A stretch of 64,000 bases of DNA, from the NCBI RefSeq assembly GCF_000832125.1, contig NZ_JPRK01000023.1, forward strand, positions 118,427 through 182,426. The letters run 5' to 3'. This DNA is from Flavobacterium hibernum. GTDB lineage: Bacteria; Bacteroidota; Bacteroidia; Flavobacteriales; Flavobacteriaceae. The position numbers and the translations under genes were made by a program. Shown in pieces: positions 16,660 through 25,527 of this stretch. Numbering within the stretch: position 1 is the first letter of the stretch; each line of letters begins with the position of its first letter. The notes beneath the pieces are model-generated. The model ran no database searches. It had not been told where the DNA came from and was given only the letters and a program-made list of their open reading frames with translations.

Positions 16660-17457
16660 TTAATTTACATCACTAATTAAAGCACGATCTAAATGCACAT
16701 ATCCACCATCTACAAAAACAAATTGCCCTGTAGTGTGCGAAGAACGATCTGAAATTACAAAAAGTGCAGTATCGGCAATTTCCTCTGTTTTTGTCATTCT
16801 ACTTTCAAACGGAATGCTTTTGTTGATTTTATTTAAAACTGTTTCTCCATCTTCCAAAGTTTTAATCCAATCTTCGTATGCAGGAGTATAACTTTCGGCA
16901 ATAATAATAGCATTCGAACGAATTCCAAACTGAATTAAATCTACCGCCCATTCTCTGGTAAGTCCTAAAACTCCTCCTTTTGCAGCGGCATAACCAGATG
17001 TTCCGCCCTGACCTGTTAATGCTACTTTTGAACCTATATTTAAAATATTTCCTTTTGACTCTTTTAAGTACGGAAGCGCATATTTTACCAATAAAAAATA
17101 ACTTACTACATTTAGTTTTAGCGAATTCATAAACTCTTCGTAGCTTGAATCTAAACCTGCACCATCGTTTACACCAACATTATTAATAACAGCGTCGATT
17201 CTGCCATATTTTTCAACAATCTTTTGTACTGCATTTTCGATTTCAACAGGATCTGTAACATCTGTTTGAACGAACAGAGCATCTATTCCTTTTTTCTGCA
17301 ATGCTTCGGCATAACCAAAACCTCTGCTATTTCGATCTACCAGTACGGGAATTGCGCCTTCATCTGCCAATCTTTTAATAATGGTTTCACCTATACTGCC
17401 TTCTTTTCCGGCTGAACCAGAAACGACAACAATTTTATTATTTAAATTTAAATTCAT
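16660..17457 (-). CDS. SDR dehydrogenase, probable L-fucose/L-rhamnose dehydrogenase
   Basis: A 265-aa short-chain dehydrogenase. The cofactor loop is SGSAGKEGSIG near the N terminus, NNVG follows at the usual place, and the catalytic Ser, Tyr and Lys lie in GSKVALTGQGGTSGYAAAKG. The segment after the active site reads IIIAESYTP instead of the usual PG motif. Directly followed by the lactonase gene (5 bp), so it is the best candidate for step one, oxidation of the sugar to its lactone. Cytoplasmic, NAD(P)-dependent. Substrate inferred from gene order only. Confidence 0.8.
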   Translation of the reverse strand: MNLNLNNKIVVVSGSAGKEGSIGETIIKRLADEGAIPVLVDRNSRGFGYAEALQKKGIDALFVQTDVTDPVEIENAVQKIVEKYGRIDAVINNVGVNDGAGLDSSYEEFMNSLKLNVVSYFLLVKYALPYLKESKGNILNIGSKVALTGQGGTSGYAAAKGGVLGLTREWAVDLIQFGIRSNAIIIAESYTPAYEDWIKTLEDGETVLNKINKSIPFESRMTKTEEIADTALFVISDRSSHTTGQFVFVDGGYVHLDRALISDVN

Positions 17458-17597
17458 TTCTTTTTTGTGTTAGAAGTGGCTTGTAAAATGTAAAATGTTT
17501 TTTTCTCTTGTGATATGTAAATTATGCGGTAAAAAAATATAAAATTTATCTAATTTCATATCTCACATTTGACTTTTTACATCTCACTTTTTACTAA

Positions 17598-18614
17598 TTA
17601 CTCAATCTCAATCAATGCTTTAATCACATTGTTTTTTGGATCAATCAAATTTCCAAAATCAGTAATCATTTCAGAGAAACTTGTTCTGTGGGTAATGTAT
17701 TTTTTAGGATCAATTTTTCCGTTTTTAAGACATTCCATCACATATTCAAAATCCTGAATAGTTGCATTTCTACTGCTCATTAAAGTAGATTCTCTTTTAT
17801 GAAAATCGGGATGACTAAACGTTAATTCACCTTTTTGAAGCCCAACCAAAACAAATCTTCCACCATGCGAAATGTAATTAAAAGCGTCGTTCATCACGTT
17901 TCTGTTTCCTGTGGCATCAATTACAACATTTGCCATATCGCCACTGGTAAGTTCTGCCAGTTTTGCGTTTACATTTTCGTTTAACGGATTAATTGTTGCA
18001 TCGGCATTCAATTCATTTTTACAAAAACCTAAACGGTAATCATTGATATCCATTACAATAACTTTTGCTCCGGCAATTTTAGCAAACTGAATTAATCCAA
18101 TACCAATTGGTCCTGCACCCATAACCAAAACGGTGTCATTTGGTCCAACGGCCGCTCTTCTTACTCCGTGCGCAGCAATTGCCAAAGGTTCAACCAATGC
18201 CAACTGGTCGTAATCTAATCCTTGACCATGCAATAAATACTGTTCCGGAATCGTAACATATTCAGACATTCCGCCATCAATATGAACTCCAAAAACTTTG
18301 ATATTTACACAACAGTTTGTTAATCCATTGCGACAAGCTACACATTTTCCGCAATTAAAATACGGAATAAAAGTTACTTTATCGCCTGGTTTAAAATCTT
18401 CTGCATTTCCTTTTACATATTCTGCTGCTAGCTCGTGACCTAGAATTCTAGGATATTCAAAATAAGGTTGCGTTCCGCCAAAAGCGTGAATATCAGTTCC
18501 ACAAATTCCTATTCTTTTTATTTTAAGCAATACCTCACCTTCTTTTGGCTCTGGAATTTCTTTTTCTTTAATTACAAACTCTTGCGGTTTTTCGCATACT
18601 ATAAATTTCATCAT
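17598..18614 (-). CDS. Zinc-dependent alcohol dehydrogenase (MDR family)
   Basis: A 338-aa medium-chain dehydrogenase. Catalytic zinc ligands are visible as Cys38 (GICGTD) and His60-Glu61 (GHE); the structural zinc site is Cys88, 91, 94 and 102. The NAD loop is GAGPIGIG at about residue 166. It resembles the sorbitol/threonine/L-galactonate dehydrogenase branch. It probably oxidises a hydroxyl of the sugar acid or of a side product in this pathway. The start is 15 bp after the FAH hydrolase stop, suggesting one transcript. The following gap (17458-17597) is 140 bp with weak inverted repeats only. Confidence 0.85.
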   Translation of the reverse strand: MMKFIVCEKPQEFVIKEKEIPEPKEGEVLLKIKRIGICGTDIHAFGGTQPYFEYPRILGHELAAEYVKGNAEDFKPGDKVTFIPYFNCGKCVACRNGLTNCCVNIKVFGVHIDGGMSEYVTIPEQYLLHGQGLDYDQLALVEPLAIAAHGVRRAAVGPNDTVLVMGAGPIGIGLIQFAKIAGAKVIVMDINDYRLGFCKNELNADATINPLNENVNAKLAELTSGDMANVVIDATGNRNVMNDAFNYISHGGRFVLVGLQKGELTFSHPDFHKRESTLMSSRNATIQDFEYVMECLKNGKIDPKKYITHRTSFSEMITDFGNLIDPKNNVIKALIEIE

Positions 18615-18629
18615 TTGTTTTGTTTTAGA

Positions 18630-19484
18630 TTACTTTTTATATGCTACAGCGGTTTGCTTACTTGTTCCTAAACCTTCAATACCAAGCTCTACAACATCAC
18701 CGGCTTTTAAGTAAATTGGATCTGGCTTAATTCCTAAACCAACTCCAGGAGGTGTTCCTGTACTAATAATATCGCCAGGAAGCAAAGTCATAAACTGACT
18801 TAAATAATGCAATAAATAAGGAATTTTGAAAACTAAATTTAAGGTGTTGCTGTCTTGGTATTTTTTACCGTTTACAGAAAGCCACATCGATAAATTATCA
18901 ACATCTTTTACTTCGTCTTTTGTCGCTAAAAATGGCCCAAGTGGTGCAAATGTGTCACAACCTTTACCTTTTGCCCATTGTCCACCACGCTCAATTTGAA
19001 ATTCTCTTTCGCTGTAATCGTTCAATAAAGCATAACCCGCAACATAATCTAAAGCTTCGGCTTCTTCTACATAACTTGCTTTTTTACCTACTACAAATGC
19101 TAATTCTACTTCCCAATCTGTTTTTACACTATTTTTAGGAATAATAACATCATCATCAGGACCACATAAAGAAGTAGTCGATTTAAAAAAGATAATAGGC
19201 TCTGTTGGTATTGCTGCTCCTGTTTCTTTACAGTGATCTACATAATTTAAACCAATGCAAATTATTTTTGATGGTCTCGCTACCGGAGACCCTAAACGTA
19301 CACTTGCGTCAACTTCTTGTAAAGTTGGATTTGCTTCTAAAGCTTTTTGCAATTTTTCTAAACCGTTTTCTTCGAAAAAACTTTCGTTAAAATCTGAAAC
19401 GATAGAAGAAACATCATATCTTTTTTCACCAATTAAAACTCCTGGTTTTTCTTTTCCTACTGCTCCAAAACGTATTAATTTCAT
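18630..19484 (-). CDS. FAH-family hydrolase (2,4-diketo-3-deoxy sugar acid hydrolase)
   Basis: A 284-aa fumarylacetoacetate-hydrolase-fold enzyme. Metal ligands appear as Glu125 and Glu127 in DWEVELAF and Asp156 in LLNDYSER, with the family Lys (GQWAKGKG, about 172) and the C-terminal STGTPPGVG. Close relatives hydrolyse 2,4-diketo-3-deoxy-L-fuconate or -rhamnonate to pyruvate and L-lactate. That is the final step of the non-phosphorylative deoxysugar pathway whose other genes surround it. It may also belong to the ureidoglycolate-lyase-annotated branch; the setting favours the sugar role. Confidence 0.85.
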   Translation of the reverse strand: MKLIRFGAVGKEKPGVLIGEKRYDVSSIVSDFNESFFEENGLEKLQKALEANPTLQEVDASVRLGSPVARPSKIICIGLNYVDHCKETGAAIPTEPIIFFKSTTSLCGPDDDVIIPKNSVKTDWEVELAFVVGKKASYVEEAEALDYVAGYALLNDYSEREFQIERGGQWAKGKGCDTFAPLGPFLATKDEVKDVDNLSMWLSVNGKKYQDSNTLNLVFKIPYLLHYLSQFMTLLPGDIISTGTPPGVGLGIKPDPIYLKAGDVVELGIEGLGTSKQTAVAYKK

Positions 19485-19489
19485 ATATA

Positions 19490-19760
19490 TTTTTTTAAGG
19501 TTCTGAGGTACTAAGTTTCTTAGTTACTAAGGTTTTCTTTGTTTACGTTAACAAACCTGACAGGTTAGTGAAACACTAGCTTAAAAGCTTAGTAACTAAT
19601 AACCTTAGCACCTTTATTTTATTTTTTAGTTTAATACTTAATTTGCATTTTCAGACCTAACTGGTTTTATCCCGAAGCTTCGGGACTGTTAGATATCTTG
19701 GATCACTAAAATTCAAAGTCCACTAAAAACTTAGCAACTCAGTCCCGAAGCTTCGGGATA
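19490..19760. repeat. Repeat-filled gap with two CCCGAAGCTTCGGG palindromes
   Basis: Holds an inverted pair of degenerate arms (AAGGTTCTGAGGTACTAAG near 19494 and its relatives near 19590-19615) and two copies of CCCGAAGCTTCGGG (19671-19684, 19744-19757) whose flanks are in opposite orientation. No ORF or promoter stands out. It separates the first gene of the deoxysugar set from the rest. Confidence 0.75.
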
Positions 19761-19777
19761 GCAACTTAGCCCCTTTT

Positions 19778-20542
19778 CTAGTTATTTAGTTTAATGAATC
19801 CTCCGTCAATTGGGTAATCGCTTCCGGTAATAAATCCGGCTTCGTCGCTACATAAATACAAGGCAAGAGTTGCAATTTCATCGGGTTTACCCATGCGTCC
19901 GATAGGTTGTGATTGAGATAATTTTTCGAACATCTCCGCTTCTTTTCCAGCATAATTTTTCGAAATAAAACCATCCACAAATGGCGTGTGAACTCGTGCA
20001 GGAGAAATCGAATTACAACGAATATTTTCGCCAATATAATCTCTCGCTACAGACAAAGTCATTGCCATTACAGCACCTTTGGCAGTCGAATAAGCAAATC
20101 TGTCCTGAATACCAACCCATGCCGCAATAGACGCCATATTTAAAATAACACCACCTTTTGAAAGTCGGAATTGTGGAATTGCAGCGTACAAACAATTGTA
20201 AACTCCTTTTACATTTACTTCCATAACACGATCAAAATCAGATTCAGAAGTTGTGTCAACTTTACCTACATTGGCAATTCCGGCATTATTAATCAGGATA
20301 TGAATATTTCCTATCGCTTCAAAAGCAGCTACAACCTCTTTTTGGTTCGCCACATTACAAGCATGAGAAAATACAGTTCCTCCTGTTTTTTTAATATCCT
20401 CAACTGCTTCCTGAGCACTTTCGAGTGTCAAATCAAGAATGTGTACTTCTGCACCTTGCTTAGCAAATAGTGTTGCAATTGCTCTACCAATACCACTTCC
20501 GCCGCCAGTTACAACGGCCTTTTTATTTTGTAATGAAAACAT
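19778..20542 (-). CDS. SDR dehydrogenase, probable 2-keto-3-deoxy-fuconate/rhamnonate dehydrogenase
   Basis: A 254-aa classical short-chain dehydrogenase. TGGGSGIG (12-19) binds NAD, NNAG follows, and the active site reads NMASIAAWVGIQDRFAYSTAKG with Ser, Tyr and Lys in place; the C-terminus IDGGFIKLNN is typical. Close in style to 2-keto-3-deoxy-L-fuconate 4-dehydrogenases. The product would be the substrate of the FAH-type hydrolase encoded next. It is the promoter-proximal gene of the minus-strand set, with a good promoter and operator at 20594-20624, and is divergent from the CoA-transferase operon. Confidence 0.83.
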   Translation of the reverse strand: MFSLQNKKAVVTGGGSGIGRAIATLFAKQGAEVHILDLTLESAQEAVEDIKKTGGTVFSHACNVANQKEVVAAFEAIGNIHILINNAGIANVGKVDTTSESDFDRVMEVNVKGVYNCLYAAIPQFRLSKGGVILNMASIAAWVGIQDRFAYSTAKGAVMAMTLSVARDYIGENIRCNSISPARVHTPFVDGFISKNYAGKEAEMFEKLSQSQPIGRMGKPDEIATLALYLCSDEAGFITGSDYPIDGGFIKLNN

Positions 20543-20593
20543 TTTTATTCGTTTTTTAGTCTTTTATATAGTGTTGTAAATTTTATTAAAAAA

Positions 20594-20624
20594 AATAAAT
20601 GTAAAAAACACAATTACAAAAGTA
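20594..20624 (-). promoter_or_regulatory. Promoter and operator of the deoxysugar operon
   Basis: On the minus strand TACTTTTG (20624 to 20617) fits the -7 consensus, overlapped by a 28-bp sequence (20621 to 20594) containing TGTAA-N9-TTACA. The same 28 bp, with one change, follows the -7 box of the divergent operon at 20803-20830. The shared site strongly suggests one regulator for both directions. The regulator is not encoded nearby. Confidence 0.75.
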
Positions 20625-20777
20625 ATTTTTAATTTTATATCTGAGATAAATTTTCATATGAATCTTCAAAAATGATCATACTTTAATATTTTATAACATT
20701 TTTTAGATCATTTGTAAAAAAACAATACACAGAATTAATAAACCGCAAAAAACAATTGTTAATAAATGTAACATGTA

Positions 20778-20830
20778 TTGTGCAATTCAATCTTATTTCT
20801 ATTTTTGTAATTGTATTTTTTACATTTATT
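20778..20830 (+). promoter_or_regulatory. Promoter and operator of the CoA-transferase operon
   Basis: TTG at 20778-20780, 19 nt, then TATTTTTG at 20800-20807: an ideal Bacteroidota promoter. The operator copy 20803-20830 (TGTAA-N9-TTACA plus flanks) overlaps the -7 box and the start site, so binding should repress. 27 of 28 positions equal the opposite-strand copy at 20594-20621. The middle of the gap between the two promoters is AT-rich and otherwise empty. Confidence 0.8.
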
Positions 20831-20869
20831 ATTTTTCAAGCTAAATCATCCAAATAAATTAAAATAAAA

Positions 20870-22018
20870 ATGACGATACTTAAAGGGATAACCTGGAATC
20901 ATACAAGAGGTTTATTGCCAATGGTTGCAACAGCACAGCGTTTTACAGAACTAAATCCTGATATTGAAATTACTTGGGAGAAAAGAAGTCTACAAGAATT
21001 TGCAGATGCCTCTATCGAAGATCTTGCAAAAAGATTTGACCTTTTGGTAATCGATCATCCTTGGACGGGTTTTGGAGCGCACACTAATGCCATCCTTCCC
21101 CTCTCCGATCATCTTCCGTCAGAATATATAAAAGATCAGGAAATTAATACCGTTGGACGCTCTTACGGAAGTTATGTTTTTAGTAACAAACTTTGGGCAT
21201 TGCCTATCGATGCCGCAACTCCGGTTGCAGCGGCGCGATTGGATATTTTAGAAAAACAAGATTTAAAAGTACCTCAAACTTATGACGATTTATTGGCTCT
21301 AGCCAAAAAAGGTCTCGTTGCGTTTGCCGGAATTCCGGTCGATGTTTTAATGAGTTTCTATATGTACTGTTGCAGTTTGGGCGAAGCTCCGTTTCAAACG
21401 CAAGACGAAGTTATTTCTGTTGAAACGGGAACAAAAGCGTTACAACTTTTTAGAGAATTGGCGCAATTAATTGATCCGGCTAATTTTAACCGAAATCCAA
21501 TTCAGGTTTACGAAGCAATGGTAAATTCTGATGAAATTGCTTATTGCCCTTTTGCTTATGGTTATTCTAATTATTCGAGAACGGGCTATAGCAAAAACCT
21601 GCTTCATTTTTACGATTTAGTACGTTTGAATGATAACCCTATGATTACTTCTTTGGGAGGAACTGGTTTAGCGGTTTCTTCATTCAGTAAACATATTCCG
21701 GAAGCAATTCGATATGCCGAATTTACTGGCTCATCGCAAGTTCAGCAAAATATTTTTGCAGACAACGGCGGACAACCGGGGCATTTACAAGCCTGGAAAA
21801 GCGAGCGAATTAATGCTTTAACGCACGATTATTTCAAGAATACTTTACCGGCGCTGGAACGTGCTTTTTTACGCCCAAGATATTCCGGACACATGTATTT
21901 TCAAGATCATGCCGGCGATGTAGTGCGCGATTATTTGATGAATGGAGGCAACGAAAAATTGGTTCTTGAAGCTATGAATTCGCTTTATGCGAAATCTTTA
22001 AACTTGCAGACTACATGA
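20870..22018 (+). CDS. Solute-binding-protein-like protein without signal peptide (A)
   Basis: A 382-aa protein with the fold signature of family-1 extracellular solute-binding proteins (opening LKGITWNHTRGLLPMVATAQ, later ETGTKALQLFRELAQL and QQNIFADNGGQPGH). There is no signal peptide or lipobox: the mature-type fold begins at residue 3, and an in-frame TAA lies five codons before the ATG. It should therefore stay in the cytoplasm. No ABC permease or ATPase gene occurs anywhere in the window. It is the first gene of an operon and overlaps the next gene by 4 bp (22015-22018). Function unknown; a cytoplasmic ligand carrier, sensor or partner of the CoA transferases is conceivable but speculative. 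Confidence 0.75.
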   Translation: MTILKGITWNHTRGLLPMVATAQRFTELNPDIEITWEKRSLQEFADASIEDLAKRFDLLVIDHPWTGFGAHTNAILPLSDHLPSEYIKDQEINTVGRSYGSYVFSNKLWALPIDAATPVAAARLDILEKQDLKVPQTYDDLLALAKKGLVAFAGIPVDVLMSFYMYCCSLGEAPFQTQDEVISVETGTKALQLFRELAQLIDPANFNRNPIQVYEAMVNSDEIAYCPFAYGYSNYSRTGYSKNLLHFYDLVRLNDNPMITSLGGTGLAVSSFSKHIPEAIRYAEFTGSSQVQQNIFADNGGQPGHLQAWKSERINALTHDYFKNTLPALERAFLRPRYSGHMYFQDHAGDVVRDYLMNGGNEKLVLEAMNSLYAKSLNLQTT

Positions 22019-23157
22019 AACCATTAGAAGGATTAATTGTTTTAGAATTTTGCCAGTTTTTGGCAGGACCTTCAGCAGGATTAAAGCTTGCTGATTTGGG
22101 CGCACGCGTAATTAAAATTGAGCGTCCTGTAAAAGGCGAAGCGTGTAGACAATTGAGCATTAAGGATTTGTTTGTAGACGATAGCAGTTTGCTTTTCCAT
22201 ACGATTAATAGAAATAAGGAATCTTTTGCTGCCGATCTTAAAAATCCTGACGATATAATTTTAATTAAAAAATTAATCGCTCAGGCCGATATTATGACAC
22301 ATAATTTTAGACCGGGCGTAATGGAAAAAATTGGTTTGGCTTTTAATGAAGCTTTGGCAATTAATCCTAAAATAATATACGGAACCATTACGGGTTACGG
22401 TACAACTGGTCCGTGGGCAAAAAAACCAGGACAAGATTTATTACTGCAATCCCTTTCGGGTTTAAGTTATTTAAGCGGAAGAAAAAGTCAGGAACCCGTT
22501 CCGTTTGGTTTGGCTGTCGCCGATTTAATGTGCGGAAATCATTTTGTACAGGGAATTTTGGCTGCTTTACTTAAAAGAGCCAAAACCGGAAAAGGTGTTT
22601 TAGTCGAAGTAAGTTTGTTAGAATCTGTACTCGATGTACAATTTGAAGCCATTACTTCATTCTTAAATGATGGCGGTCAATTGCCAGAAAGAGGCGATGT
22701 AAAAGGAACGGCTCATGCTTTTTTGAGTGCTCCTTACGGTGTCTACGAAACTCAGAACGGTTATCTTTCTTTGGCAATGGGCGATTTACTTTTTATAGGA
22801 AATACGCTTGGCATTGATTTAAATGATTATGCTGATAAACATCTTTGGTTTGAAAAAAGAAACGAAATCAGACAAATTTTAGCCAATAAACTTCTCTCGC
22901 AAACAGCAGATTTTTGGATTGAATTGCTTCAAAAAAAAGGGATTTGGTGTGGAAAAGTTTTCAATTACGAAGAATTAGACAGTCAACCTTTTGTAAACGA
23001 ATTACAGTTGAAACAAACCGTTAAAAATTCTGATGGTAAAACCTTAGTTACAACCCGAAATCCTATTCAGCTTGACGGAAATTATTTAACCAGTTCAAAA
23101 GCAGCTCCAAAAGTTGGAGAAGATAATCTCCAGATACACGAACAATTTTTAAAATAA
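22015..23157 (+). CDS. CaiB/BaiF-type CoA transferase, paralogue 1
   Basis: A 380-aa class III CoA transferase. Family marks are FCQFLAGPSAGLKLADLGARV at the N terminus, NRNKES (66-71), HNFRPGVMEKIGL and the catalytic Asp170 in GLAVAD, matching Asp169 of formyl-CoA transferase. It moves CoA between carboxylic acids through an Asp-acyl anhydride in the cytoplasm. The next gene encodes a clearly related paralogue of nearly equal length, so a heteromeric enzyme is possible, as in the two-subunit succinyl-CoA:malate transferase of Chloroflexus. Substrates are unknown. Confidence 0.87.
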   Translation: MKPLEGLIVLEFCQFLAGPSAGLKLADLGARVIKIERPVKGEACRQLSIKDLFVDDSSLLFHTINRNKESFAADLKNPDDIILIKKLIAQADIMTHNFRPGVMEKIGLAFNEALAINPKIIYGTITGYGTTGPWAKKPGQDLLLQSLSGLSYLSGRKSQEPVPFGLAVADLMCGNHFVQGILAALLKRAKTGKGVLVEVSLLESVLDVQFEAITSFLNDGGQLPERGDVKGTAHAFLSAPYGVYETQNGYLSLAMGDLLFIGNTLGIDLNDYADKHLWFEKRNEIRQILANKLLSQTADFWIELLQKKGIWCGKVFNYEELDSQPFVNELQLKQTVKNSDGKTLVTTRNPIQLDGNYLTSSKAAPKVGEDNLQIHEQFLK

Positions 23158-23162
23158 TAGAA

Positions 23163-24302
23163 ATGAAACCATTAGAAGATTATTTAATAGTAGACTTTAG
23201 TCAGTTTCTTTCAGGCCCATCGGCTAGTTTACGATTGGCAGATTTGGGCGCACGCGTTATAAAAATTGAAAAACCGGGAACAGGCGATATTTGCAGAACT
23301 TTATATACGTCTGATTTAATCATGAACGGAGAATCATCTGTTTTTCATACCATTAACAGAAATAAAGAATCGTTTGCAATTGATTTTAAAGATCCATTAG
23401 AATTAGAAAAATTAAAAAAATTATTGGCTAAAGCCGATGTTGTAATGCATAATTTCAGACCCGGAGTTATGGAACGCGTAGGTTTAAGTTATGACGATCT
23501 TAAAACTATAAACCCAACGGTTATTTATGCTTCAATTACTGGTTTTGGAAATCATCCTGATTTAAAAGATTTACCTGGACAAGATTTGCTTTTGCAATCT
23601 TTAACGGCTTTAACATGGTTAAGCGGAAATCAAGACGATGGACCTGTACCAATGGGTTTATCAATTGTAGATATGCTTGCCGGAGCACATTTGGCACAAG
23701 GAATTTTGGCTGCTTTGTATCGAAAAGCAACACACAATATTGGCGCTTCTGTTCAAGTAAGCATGTTAGAATCGGCATTTGATTTTCAGTTTGAAACTAT
23801 TACCACTTATTTTAATGATGGTGGCGAATTGCCCGTTCGAACTAAAACCAACAATGCGCACGCTTATTTGGGTGCGCCATACGGAATATACAAAACAAAA
23901 AATGGCTATTTAGCGCTCGCAATGGGTTCGATTCCTGTCTTAGCTACCCTGTTAAAATGCGAAGCGCTTTTAGCCTATCCCGAAAATAAATTTACTTTAA
24001 GAGACGAAATTAAAAATATTCTTGCCACACATTTACAAACGCAGGAAACACAATTTTGGCTGGACATTTTAGAACCTGCTGATATTTGGTGTGCCGGAGT
24101 TTTAAACTATCAGCAACTATTTGCCGAAGAAGGTTTTAAGGTTTTAGATTTTACACAAAAAGTAACAATGCTCGACGGTTACTCTTATGAAACTACGCGT
24201 TGCCCAATAAAAATTGATGGCGAATATTTTGTTTCTACTACAGGTTCTCCCAAATTAGGACAGGACAACGAGAAAATTATTAAAGAATTTATAGCTGTAT
24301 AA
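23163..24302 (+). CDS. CaiB/BaiF-type CoA transferase, paralogue 2
   Basis: A 379-aa class III CoA transferase starting 5 bp after paralogue 1. It shares the opening MKPLE, the NRNKES motif at residues 66-71, HNFRPGVME and the catalytic Asp170 (GLSIVD). By eye about half the residues match paralogue 1, so the pair arose by tandem duplication. Both keep the catalytic Asp, so neither looks like a dead subunit. Its stop overlaps the start of the second solute-binding-like gene by one base (TAATG), indicating coupled translation. Confidence 0.87.
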   Translation: MKPLEDYLIVDFSQFLSGPSASLRLADLGARVIKIEKPGTGDICRTLYTSDLIMNGESSVFHTINRNKESFAIDFKDPLELEKLKKLLAKADVVMHNFRPGVMERVGLSYDDLKTINPTVIYASITGFGNHPDLKDLPGQDLLLQSLTALTWLSGNQDDGPVPMGLSIVDMLAGAHLAQGILAALYRKATHNIGASVQVSMLESAFDFQFETITTYFNDGGELPVRTKTNNAHAYLGAPYGIYKTKNGYLALAMGSIPVLATLLKCEALLAYPENKFTLRDEIKNILATHLQTQETQFWLDILEPADIWCAGVLNYQQLFAEEGFKVLDFTQKVTMLDGYSYETTRCPIKIDGEYFVSTTGSPKLGQDNEKIIKEFIAV

Positions 24303-25525
24303 TGGATAAAATAAGAATCGCTGTTCGCAAATTTGATCCTTTCGAAAGTACGCTGCAAAAGCTATGGGATTTGTTTTGTCTTAAAAACAATATTCAGGTC
24401 GAAGCCGAAATGGTTCCGTTGGAATTGCACGAACTTTATGAAACTACAATTTTAAAAAAAGGTCTAAAACAAGGAAAATGGGATATTGCACACATCAATA
24501 CCGATTGGATTTTTGATGCCGTACACGAAAAAGCGGTTGTTGATTTATATTCCTTTATAGCCGAAAATCCTCCAGAAAATTATCCACACGGTTGGCACAA
24601 ATCGCTTTTGCAATTACAACAATTGGATAATGGCACGTACGGGCTTCCTTTTCACGATGGACCCGAATGTTTGATTTACAGAAAGGATTTATTCGAAAAC
24701 GAAACTGAAAAAGAAAATTTTAAAAAGCAATTTGGTTACGAGCTTTCTACTCCAAAAACCTGGACAGAATTTACAGAAATTGCAACTTTCTTTAATCGCC
24801 CTGAGCAAAATCTATACGGCAGCATTTTTGCCAATTATCCAGACGGGCACAATATGGTTTTTGATTTTTGCCTGCAATTATGGACGCGTGGCGGATCTTT
24901 AATTAACGATAAAAATCAGATTTCTATTCATAGTGATGCAGCGGTTCAGGCTTTAGATTTTTATCGTAAAATCGTAAATGACAAAAATGCCGTTCATCCA
25001 AAATCTAAGGATTTTGGTTCTGTAGAAGCAGGTTTGGCTTTCGCCGAAGGACAAGCTGCAATGGCAATTAATTGGTTTGGATTTGCCTCGATGGCTGAAG
25101 TTATTGAAGAATCGAAAGTAAAAGGTAAAATTGATATTGCTCCTCTCCCATCTGATCCAAATCATAAAACAGCTTCGCTGAATGTGTATTGGTTGTATAC
25201 AATTGGTTCCGGAAGCAAACACAAAAGATTAGCATATGATTTTTTACGATTTGCTACAACGCCAGAAAGTGACAAATTATTGACCATTGAAGGCGGAATT
25301 GGTTGCCGAAAATCGACTTGGAAAGATGAAGAAATTAATACTTTAATTCCGTTTTATCATAAATTGGAAATGCTTCACGAAAATGCGCTGACATTACCAC
25401 AAACGCCAATTTGGCCAAAAGTTGCTGAATTTATCGATCATATGGTTTTAAAAGCTATAAATAGCGATATTCCCTCAGCACAATTATTAGAAGAAACACA
25501 AATTAATATTCAAAAAATAGAATAG
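24302..25525 (+). CDS. Solute-binding-protein-like protein without signal peptide (B)
   Basis: A 407-aa protein of the family-1 solute-binding fold (KIRIAVRKFDPFESTLQKLW at the start, GLPFHDGPECLIYRKDLF and GQAAMAINWFG in the middle, LAYDFLRFATTPES near the end). As in protein A, no signal peptide or lipobox is present and an in-frame TAA seven codons before the ATG excludes a longer start. It is only distantly similar to protein A, so this is a pair of different binding proteins rather than a recent duplication. Cytoplasmic, co-translated with the CoA transferases. Role unknown. Confidence 0.75.
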   Translation: MDKIRIAVRKFDPFESTLQKLWDLFCLKNNIQVEAEMVPLELHELYETTILKKGLKQGKWDIAHINTDWIFDAVHEKAVVDLYSFIAENPPENYPHGWHKSLLQLQQLDNGTYGLPFHDGPECLIYRKDLFENETEKENFKKQFGYELSTPKTWTEFTEIATFFNRPEQNLYGSIFANYPDGHNMVFDFCLQLWTRGGSLINDKNQISIHSDAAVQALDFYRKIVNDKNAVHPKSKDFGSVEAGLAFAEGQAAMAINWFGFASMAEVIEESKVKGKIDIAPLPSDPNHKTASLNVYWLYTIGSGSKHKRLAYDFLRFATTPESDKLLTIEGGIGCRKSTWKDEEINTLIPFYHKLEMLHENALTLPQTPIWPKVAEFIDHMVLKAINSDIPSAQLLEETQINIQKIE

Positions 25526-25527
25526 AC

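Noticed and set aside
20870..25525. Reading the two solute-binding-like proteins as ABC sugar-import components
   Set aside because: Neither has a signal peptide or lipobox, in-frame stops lie just upstream of both starts, and no permease or ATPase genes are present.
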